64,000 nt of DNA, from assembly GCA_027475525.1 (NCBI GenBank), contig JAMWFC010000100.1:62001-126000 (forward strand), in the 5' to 3' direction. Positions 56,161 through 64,000 of the stretch are shown here, in pieces; within the stretch, counting starts at the first letter, position 1, and the number at the start of each line of letters is the position of its first letter. The stretch is from Macrolepiota albuminosa. Lineage: Eukaryota; Basidiomycota; Agaricomycetes; Agaricales; Agaricaceae. A model generated the notes under the pieces. That model worked only from the letters and a program-made list of their open reading frames with translations. It had not been told where the DNA came from and made no database searches. Position numbers and translations under genes: made by a program.

Positions 56161-57346
56161 TCAGATTGCTGCCAATGACGCTTCTACCTCAGCCTTGATG
56201 CTAGCCAACATATCCTTCGTGGTATACTTCGGACGCCATCCAATGGCCCGGGACCGATTAGCTGTGGCGCGCGAATTCGACCCAAAACCAGGATTAGCGT
56301 ACACCCCAAAATAATTGTCGATCTCCTCCTTTGTGAAAGGGGTTGGCTCTGTATTCGCACTCTTTCCAAGCTCAACAAGCGCCTCTGCAATGGCCTTTCC
56401 AACCTCGTATAAGCTATGGGTACCGTTTTCCCCAAAATAGTAACCTTCACGACCATGCCCTGTTCCTGTAGGATTCTTCTTAATGGAATCGTACAGCACG
56501 AGGTATAGCTCGGCAACTGATGACCCTGAGTAACGATAGGACGAAATGACAAAGTACGCACTATCATCGATGTGGACGTCGTTCCACTTGTTTTTGCCGG
56601 CACCCACTGTCCCACCTTGTCCGCGTGCAAGAGCTGCCTTTACTAAGAACGGAATCTGGATCGAACGCGGGTTTTGAATGTCTAGCTCGACGAATTTGGT
56701 CGTAGAGATACCATAGATTGTGGATGGAAGGATAATGTAGGTCCTGACGTACCCTACAGGGTCCAGGATGGGTCAATTGCCGACACGTTAGATATGGCTG
56801 GTGCTTTCTTGCCTTCGGCATCAGCCGCATCAATCTCGACATCCACACACCTATGGGGCTGAGTGACAGGGAGGCTTTCAATTTGTTCCGGATTAGTATC
56901 ATCATAGATCCTGTCGGATGAGTATGCGCCAATGGCGTTGTCCCCCAGGACACCTGTTCCAGATGTATGGATGAGTATCGGAACAGTTCCAGTGTTCATA
57001 TGGCGTATTTTTAGGCCTTTGAGTATCGCCTGAATCGCTGGAAGGTAGTCAGCGTCTGCCTAAGTATGATTATTAGAATCTAATCAGTATCTTAAAGCAT
57101 AAAGTGGATAACCATAGACACGACTACATCAGCGTCAGATGCGAGTTTTTTGACTAGTTCACCATCTGTATGTGAGCCAACTACAGCGTTGATACCGAAT
57201 GAGGCAAATTTAGCAGCCTTTTCAGCTGAACGGACGAGAGCTGTGATCTTCGAGCTGGCAATGTCCGGGCGCTTAAGAAATCGCGCTAAAACGGTGCCTC
57301 CTATATAGCCAGTGGCACCGAGGATGAAGAAATTAGTAGTCGACAT
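56161..57346 (-). CDS. NAD(P)-binding Rossmann-fold, epimerase-like (atypical SDR) protein (357 aa)
   Basis: Exons 57346-57113, 57059-56813 and 56753-56161 give 357 residues without a stop. A glycine-rich dinucleotide motif GATGYIGG is at residues 10-17, followed by …KITALVRSAEKA… and …DADVVVSM…, as in NmrA-like and nucleoside-diphosphate-sugar-epimerase-like fungal proteins. Later motifs are IHTSGTGVLGD, YVRTYIILPSTIYG, WNDVHIDD and a C-terminal AIGWRPKYTTKDM. It probably uses NAD(P)H in the cytosol. The substrate cannot be read. The second intron (56812-56754) is best modelled with a GCAAGA donor: a GC-AG intron gives an uninterrupted AEGYVRTY, while GT alternatives need an implausible 33-bp intron. 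It is divergent from the cyclophilin gene across about 1 kb. Confidence 0.85.
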
Positions 57347-58373
57347 GTCGGAATGCGATGTAAGCACAGTGTCCACTTGTTTGGATGAGCTGGGAGTGAT
57401 AAGAAGATCACACCCAGACGACATCCTTCTGATGAGATGAATCAGCAATGACTTGCGCACATGTGCGGATTGCACAAGGGAACAAAGGAATTTAGACTTT
57501 CGAGAGTTCCTCCGATCAAAGCTGATCAATCTTCTAACAGCTCGTCCAATCCCTGCACTTATCAATGTGATCATGGGACTGTGTACTTGTGGTCTTGGTT
57601 GAAAGATTGCGATGGACATTCAACTTGTGCCTGTCGATCCCACAGGTCAAAACAGTTGCTTTCAGATGAAGGACTGTGCACATGCGCACACAGGCTTTCA
57701 GTTGTTGGCTGAATGACCTTCAATGGGGAAGTGCAAGTACCGGCCCCCGAAACTGGGAAAAGTTCCGAGAGGCATACACAATGCCTGAAATGTTCATGTG
57801 ACGTTCAAGTTCATGTCGACGTCTATTCCTGTACTCGTTGTATCTCACCAAATGTCGCATGTGTGTACGATGCAGTAAACCAGAGAAGAGTGGTGCTTGA
57901 AGTAGTTCCTATGCGATTTTATCGAAGATTTCGGAGATAGTCGGTGACAATGTCAGGCAATAGAAAGGCTATGGAAGCAGACAATTGTGTGGAGACGTTA
58001 CGGGTTCCCCATGTATCGAAGCGTGGGGTTGAGTTAAGATTATAACGTTAAAAGTGCCCCTATAGATCGTGTCGGATAAGAACATTACCACAAGTACAGG
58101 CCGGATCCTATTTCCGTTATGTTATGGCGTGTTCTCAGAGGCTTTACGCGTAACTCTAGAATAGTATGATAGTTATGACACATCTCGACTTCAAAATTAA
58201 GACTTGCCAAAAGTCTCAATATCCATGGGTAATTGATGATATTCCTTAGCGTCTGACTGTTGTCCTCAGCGACAGGGATGGCTAAGATTAGGGGAGTCTG
58301 AGCCTGACGTAATCGAAATCACCCAAATAGGCAATTGATTCTCTACAACCTGCAACGATATTCTCCAACCACT
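57347..58373. other. Intergenic region between divergent SDR and cyclophilin genes
   Basis: It shares promoter space for two divergently transcribed genes. No clear TATA box. The only notable open stretch is at 57713-57940. Confidence 0.5.
57713..57940 (+). pseudogene. Possible fragment of a Zn2Cys6 DNA-binding domain
   Basis: A 75-codon frame contains CLKCSC… and then YSCTRCISPNVACVYDA. The second half fits C-x2-C-x6-C of a fungal binuclear zinc cluster, including the usual VYD after the last Cys, but the third cysteine of the first half is missing and no start or downstream exons are evident. It is either a decayed regulator fragment or chance. Confidence 0.22.
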
Positions 58374-59268
58374 ATGTCTGGAACTACCCGCCCGGTCGTT
58401 TTCATGGATATCAACATAGGAGAAACCCCTGCGGGACGGCTGAAAATGGAGCTCCACAGCGATATCGTTCCAAAGTATGTTGTGCAAATAGTTCAAGCTG
58501 ATCTACGCTTATTTTGTTCATAAATATCCATTTAGGACCGCAGAGAACTTTAGACAGTTATGTACGGGCGAGTACAGGTAAGATATCGTGTCTTGGGTTT
58601 CTCCAAGTATCAAATCCATATGCAGTGAACTACAGGGTTAATTCGCGGCCCCAAGGTTTTAAGGGTGCAACCTTCCATCGGTCCGTCATGTTTCATTTAA
58701 TCGATCTACATTCACGAACTTTTTCAGCAGGGTGTAAGACTATCATGCCAGGAATTCTTCGTTTTGGCAACTAGGATATTTCACAGGGTGCCAAACTTCA
58801 TGTGTCAGGGCGGCGATTTCGTGAAGGGAGACGGGACTGGATCTTTCTCTATTTACGGAGATAAGTTTCCAGTGCGTACATTCTCATCTGCAAAAGCAAC
58901 TTCGATTCATTGTAGATACAAAGGATGAGAATTTCAAGGAGAAACACACAGGACCTGGGCTACTGTCGATGGTATGCCTCTTGTTTTGACCAGTTCTACC
59001 CAGCTTGACTAGTCCATAGGCAAACTCCGGCCCAAACACGAATGGATGTCAGTTCTTCATAACAACGGCAAAATGCGACTTCCTTGATGGCAAACATGTC
59101 GTTTTCGGCCACGTAATCGACGGCATGCTCACTCTCCGTAAGATCGAGAACGTAGCTACGGGGCCTAATAATCGACCCAAACTTGTCGTCAAGATCACTG
59201 GTGCGTTGCTAAGAGTCTCAAGCCATGACGCAGCTCACAGCTCTCAAACAGAATGCGGTGAAATGTGA
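58374..59268 (+). CDS. Cyclophilin H-type peptidyl-prolyl cis-trans isomerase (7 exons, 172 aa)
   Basis: Catalyses cis-trans isomerisation of Xaa-Pro bonds. The closest subtype by sequence is cyclophilin H, which associates with the U4/U6 snRNP in the nucleus. Exons: 58374-58474, 58536-58577, 58636-58680, 58787-58871, 58924-58971, 59020-59200, 59252-59268. Motifs: [33 protein letters not shown] (catalytic Arg63), [28 protein letters not shown], and a C-terminal ITECGEM. Length fits the subfamily (about 170-180). Oddities: between HRV and PNFM the model lacks one hydrophobic residue normally present next to the catalytic Arg, which may be a splice-site misreading. The cyclosporin-contact Trp is Phe (KCDFLDGKH). 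It has a 17-nt last exon. Upstream it is divergent with the SDR gene. Confidence 0.92.
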
Positions 59269-59533
59269 TCAAAGCACGTTGGATGAACGTTGAGAAACAC
59301 AAGGATGGAAGTGTCGTGAAGTCGCTATTAGAAAAACCGGTGGACTGTCCCCAATCTCGTTTCAGTCGTCTAGACGGACCCAGAGCCGCAAACAGTTGTA
59401 TATAGTAGCTGATAATGATTATGTCTCCTTGTATATCGTTGTCCAATATCCGAAAGTAAGTTCAAAAGGTTACTTGTATATAATGAAGGAACAAGGAGGC
59501 CAAAGCGAAAAAAATGATTAACAAATCAATTAA
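59269..59533. other. Intergenic region downstream of cyclophilin
   Basis: 3' flank of the cyclophilin gene. No feature is seen. Confidence 0.5.
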
Positions 59534-59618
59534 CTCTTCGCCTGGGAGTCGAACCCAGCTTTCGCGCGACCATCAACATAATGACAGGCGCGTGTACTAA
59601 CCGATATACTAGCGAAGA
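59534..59618 (-). tRNA. tRNA-Asp (GTC) with 13-nt intron
   Basis: Same cloverleaf and exon sequence as 54823-54906, in inverted orientation, with the anticodon GTC and an intron of 13 nt (one longer and different in sequence) after position 37. Conservation of the exons with divergence of intron and flanks indicates a functional paralogue rather than a recent segmental copy. Confidence 0.9.
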
Positions 59619-60485
59619 CCTGGTTACTGGCTTCATTCTTTGGTGACAGGCCGTTCCATCTGGAAAGAACCCACCCATCCGAGAGGACTCCCACGGGGCC
59701 TCGGGACTCGGAAGGGATGTATCTCTGTAGTTCAATTCGCCCGCTGCGTCCACCTTGATCTGTCGTGACTACTAATAAATATAGATTCATCCCACGACTA
59801 ACTGGGTTCTAATCTCGAGGCTTTAACGTATTGTGGCTATTCAAGAAGACTCTTTAGGCTTGATTCAAGAGACAACAGGCTCGAGCGCAGTCTTCTACCT
59901 ACTAAACATAGTATACTGTCCTTCATCAGAACATACCACGTTGAAGCGTCGCTACAGCATTTTATCAGGTATTTTCTCACCTGAACATAGGGTGAGAAGT
60001 CCGACGCGGGCATTTGACAATTAAATAAATGATGGATAATCCTTCACATTGGTCACAAGGCAGAGGCTCCAACTGCTTTCAATCTCAAGAACTCAGTGCA
60101 ATTCATCTTCGCTATACCGCTAGGTGATACGAATACTTTCTTGAGTGCCCGAACGTGCCACTATCACGTTAAAGAAGGTAGTAGGATCATGCTCGCGCCA
60201 TCCGTTTGCCGCCACAGCTAGCGTACGAATCGCGACGGTTCGATCTCACGCTGCGGTGTTCTACATCGGCTTGACCCATTTGCCCCAAGTTTTCCACCAC
60301 GTACAAGCTACTTCTTGTATCAGCTGACCTGGCATCGTCTCAAGGGCAATAATGCGAAGGTCCGGGACGTGCGAAGCTCATCCTCAGCTTGATAAGTCAA
60401 TTAAAATGGCCTTCTCAACGTGATACTTGAAGGACATCTGACGTTCTTATTGATCCATTTGCTCGAGAGTTTCCAGGGAATTTTG
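59619..60485. other. Intergenic region upstream of alcohol oxidase
   Basis: 867 bp without a supported gene. Several short open stretches lack any motif. Probably regulatory sequence of the oxidase gene, but no specific binding site is claimed. Confidence 0.45.
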
Positions 60486-60492
60486 TATAAAA
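60486..60492 (+). promoter_or_regulatory. TATA box of the alcohol oxidase gene
   Basis: TATAAAA lies 93 bp before the ATG, followed by a CTCATTCAACATCACG initiator-like stretch. A strong TATA box suits a highly inducible gene. Confidence 0.65.
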
Positions 60493-60578
60493 AGGCCCTC
60501 ATTCAACATCACGCTCCATCCCTCGCAGGATACCCTTCAACGTTCTCGTGAACTTGCCTTAACAATCCTTTCGTAACA

Positions 60579-63500
60579 ATGCATCCAGAAGAAGTCGATG
60601 TTATTATCGCAGGAGGAGGACCCGCAGGTAGGCATTGTGACGACGTAACTATACGTTATCTCACCTATGTTGCAGGTAGTGTCGTCGCCGGAAGGCTTGC
60701 GTACGCAGATCCAAACCTGAAAGTCATGCTCATCGAGGGTGGGGCCAACAACCGCGATGATCCATGGGTCTATAGGTGTATATTCTCATACAACACACCT
60801 AATCTATTGCTGACTACGACCTTGCATAGGCCTGGTATTTATGTGAGGAACATGCAACAAGATGGAATGTAATGCAATCCATCCTTCTACTTTGACTTCA
60901 TAGTGTCTTACCCCTGTTTACAGAAATGACAAGGCAAAGTTTTACGTTGATACTCAAAGTTCGCCTCATCTCCGTGGTCGAAGGAGCATCGTTCCGTAAG
61001 TCCCTGCCACCGAAAAAGAGACAACTAGCTGACGAATGATCGAAACAGCTGTGCTAATATCTTGGGTATGTGCTAGAGAACTAATTGTGCATCACTCCTG
61101 ACATCTGGACTTCCAAAGGTGGTGGAAGCAGGTACGTGGTTCACAAGAGATATTTTTGAATTAGACTATTGATATGCCGACTTAGTATCAATTTTCAAGT
61201 CTGTTATCTTAATATTTTATGAGATGCATACTGACTGGTCCTACTTCAGATGTATACTCGCGTACGTATTTTATCTACTGTATTCTTCTTTTCGTCTTAT
61301 GTGAAATTTTTTAGGCCTCTGCGTCTGATTGGGGTACGTTTCCGCGTTTAGCGAGTTTAAGCCGTTTTGAAGACATCCCGGGCAATCAGATGACTTCAAG
61401 ACCCCTGGTTGGACGGCAAAAGATTTGCTTCCGCTCATGAAACGTGTCAGCAAATCTGACTGTTCCGCGGATATCATCACGCTCATGTGTCCTACCGTAG
61501 CTTGAAAACTATCAGAAGCCTGTAAACAATGATACCCATGGCTACGATGGTCCTATCGCCATTAGCAATGGTGGATCGATCACCGCTCTCGCTCAGGACT
61601 TTCTGAGGGCATCAGATGCGGTTGGAGTTCCGTTCAGCGGTTCGTCTAAGAATTTGTTTTAAATATCCCATCATTCGACGTATTCTTTCGTTCATAGATG
61701 ATATCCAAGGTAAGCCTTCCGCTGCTGCGTTGATTGATAGTAATTAAATCGTTAAAACTTAGATTTGGACACCGCGCACGCTTCTGAAATATGGGCGAAG
61801 TATATCAACAGACACACAGGCAGGCGCAGTGACGCTGCTACAGGTGCGTTCAATCCACAAATGTGACAGAAAGTCATGCGCTGACTCTTTGCAATAGCCT
61901 ATGTTCACAGCGTGATGGACGTTCAGACCAACTTGCATTTGCGTACCAATGCCCGAGTGTCTCGCGTTATTTTTGAGGGTAACAAGGCTGTGGGCGTGGC
62001 TTATGTTCCAGCTCGCAATCGTACCCATGGTGCTAAGGTCAAAGAGACTATTGTGCGCGCACGAAAGATGGTCGTTCTGAGCAGCGGGACCCTCGGAACA
62101 CCCCAGATCTTGGAACGATCCGGTGTCGGCTCTCAAGGGCTTCTCCAGAATCTAGATATTAAAGTTGTCAGTGACCTACCTGGCGTAGGGTAAGTACTTT
62201 CCACTGCGGTGCGACAAATAATCTCAGTCGAGAGTGAAACAGAGAGCAATACCAAGATCATTATACCACGCTCACCGGTAAGCGTCCGCAGTGCTTGGTG
62301 TATTCTGCTGACAATTCTTCAGTCTACCGAGTGTCCAACGAGACTGCCACTCTTGACGACTTCCTTCGAGGTGACAAGGAAGTCCAAAAGGAGGTCAGCT
62401 TTACCTTGCTGCGTCATGTCTTCATTAATGGCCTTATCCAAACAAAAATAAATATCAGCTATTTGCAGAGTGGGAGACTAGCCCAGAGAAAGCCAGACTC
62501 TCGTCCAACGCCATTGATGCGGGTTTCAAGGTTAGTATGAATTATAGTCTTCCCAAGTTGAGCTTCAAGTTTTTTCCTCGTATAGATACGCCCAACGGAG
62601 GAAGAACTCAAGGAGATGGGACCCGAGTTCAACGAGCTTTGGAACAAGTACTTCAAGGACAAACCAGATAAACCTGTCATGTATGTCGTGCCCTTCGTTT
62701 CGTACCACTTGATCAAATACTAGCCATTCAAATTCAGGTTTGGATCCATTGTCTCTGGAGGTAAATTTTTCTGTTGGGGATTACTTAGACTGTGATAACA
62801 CGTTGTATAGCTTACGCCGATCATTCTTTGCTGCCTCCTGGCAAATACATGACCATGTATGTCTTTGATCCTCGTTGAACTCAAATGAAAGGCTGATTGT
62901 TGTTTGCAGGTTCCAGTATCTGGTACGTCTTTTATCCAAGATGTAGATGGCTTAGCTACATCGGATTCTTCTAGGAATATCCTGCTAGTCGTGGAAAGGT
63001 CTGCCTTGCCTCAGTCAAAACTAGATCTTCTCCTCAACGTGGAAATAGATTCATATCTCTTCTGCTAATCCGTACATGGAACCGTTCTTCGACAGCGGAT
63101 TCATGAATAACAAGGCAGACTTTGCGCCTATCCGATGGAGCTACAAGAAGACACGTGAGGTTGCTCGTAGGATGGATGGTATGTCAACGCTCACATCCTT
63201 GTCCTCCGAGTGGTAGAATCAAGCAATCGTCTACAGCCTTCCGTGGCGAACTCACGTCACATCATCCGCACTTCCATCCGGCCTCTCCAGCAGCTGCGCG
63301 TGATATTGACATACAGACGGCCAAGCAGCTCCTTCCTGATGGATTCACAGTCGGCATTCATATGGGTAAGTTATTGTGTAGATGCGTGGAGCTAGTAATA
63401 ACGTCTTTGACCTGGTCTTGCAGGTACTTGGCACAAGTCAGTACGCTTTGGTAGTTCCAGCCTGGTTGTCGACTAAAGATCAATTAAAGGCCGGGAGAAC

Positions 63501-64000
63501 CATACAACGCAACTAAAGTGCACGAAGACATCAAGTATTCTGCTGACGATGACAAGGCTATTGATGAATGGATCTCTGGTATGCCAAAGTCCTGGCTGTA
63601 ATATTTTGATTGTGGAGACCTTACTACTACGACAAACAGATCATGTCGAAACTACCTGGCATTCGCTCGGTAAGTCTTTCGTTACTTTAGCTCCATCTGT
63701 TCACCATTTAACTGGAATTCATGTGTAGGGACTTGCGGTGCGTGATTTTCGTCTTTTTTTCCAAAGAAGAATCTCATAGAAATAGCTATGAAACCGAGGG
63801 AGGAAGGCGGTGTAGTCGATGGCCGGCTCAATGTCTATGGCACAAAGAACCTGAAATGTGTTGACCTGAGCATTTGCCCTGTATGCTTTCGGCTTAATCT
63901 CGGATCATGTCCAACTTTAGTGACGACCGTCTCCACAGGATAATCTGGGCACAAATACCTATTCTTCGGCACTCTTGGTCGGCGAGAAGGGAGCTGATCT
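60579..64000 (+). CDS. GMC-family alcohol (methanol) oxidase, 3' end outside window
   Basis: A flavin-dependent oxidase that converts methanol or other short alcohols to aldehyde plus H2O2 (EC 1.1.3.13 type, CAZy AA3_3). In wood-decay fungi it is a peroxide source. About 30 exons join in phase, the first 60579-60627 and the last visible 63939-64000, giving 616 complete codons. Family length is about 650, so only the C-terminus is missing. Motifs: FAD-binding IIAGGGPAG near the N-terminus with GRLAYADP, ILGGGSSINFQMYTRASASDW (GMC signature), SGTLGTPQILERSGVG (second signature), and the active-site region TTWHSLGTCAM with NTYSSALL at the end. No signal peptide. Several exons are only 9-13 nt (61119-61131, 61186-61198, 61250-61261, 61698-61709, 62910-62922, 63424-63436, 63729-63737). 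No stop or frameshift is needed. A TATA box lies upstream. Confidence 0.93.

Noticed and set aside
56184..56630. 148-codon minus-strand frame overlapping the SDR gene
   Set aside because: Same strand but a different frame from the true exon 3, which carries the family motifs. No homology of its own.

Overview
This window looks like a scaffold piece from a filamentous basidiomycete, most likely an Agaricomycete. The genes on the right are densely split by introns of about 50-60 bp with GT-AG ends. They include a methanol/alcohol oxidase of the type known from wood-decay and other Agaricomycetes, and the retroelement protein families on the left are ones known from Agaricomycete genomes. The species cannot be named from sequence alone.

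Positions 1 to about 53,290 are a nest of decayed transposable elements: AT-rich, poor in CpG and full of in-frame stops. The best-defined element is a complete 10.3-kb Ty3/Gypsy retrotransposon on the minus strand (6901-17175). It has 174-bp LTRs and a TGTAC target-site duplication, with gag, protease, RT, RNase H and integrase, and a large extra reading frame of about 890 codons between integrase and the 3' LTR. A second, 5'-complete copy of this family lies on the plus strand (50691-53290). A different Gypsy family is on the minus strand (17340-23400). A DDE (pogo-like) DNA transposon remnant follows at 25059-27598. A minus-strand gene family of unknown function occupies 31577-35216. Two DIRS-like tyrosine-recombinase retroelements lie at 35858-41150 and 43926-49983. 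Two further LTR families appear only as solo or broken LTRs. LTR-A is about 0.5 kb, with several copies and readable 5-bp target duplications. LTR-B is about 0.75 kb, with one fresh CpG-rich copy and two heavily decayed copies. A SINE-like insert sits inside the second DIRS-like element.

From about 53,290 the composition changes abruptly to a CpG-rich, gene-dense region. In order it holds an aldo/keto reductase (minus), an intron-containing tRNA-Asp (plus), a small beta-trefoil lectin-like protein (plus), an NAD(P)-binding epimerase-like protein (minus), a cyclophilin H-type peptidyl-prolyl isomerase (plus), a second inverted tRNA-Asp (minus) and a GMC alcohol oxidase with about 30 exons (plus) that runs off the right end. 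These look like ordinary host genes and do not form an obvious cluster, though three are oxidoreductases.

Assembly warning: eight perfect tandem duplications, each of exactly 77 bp, and one 100-N gap are scattered through the repeat region. The constant period points to unmerged contig ends from a k=77 graph assembly. One of them coincides with an apparent 170-bp inversion, so fine structure in the repeat region should be read with care.
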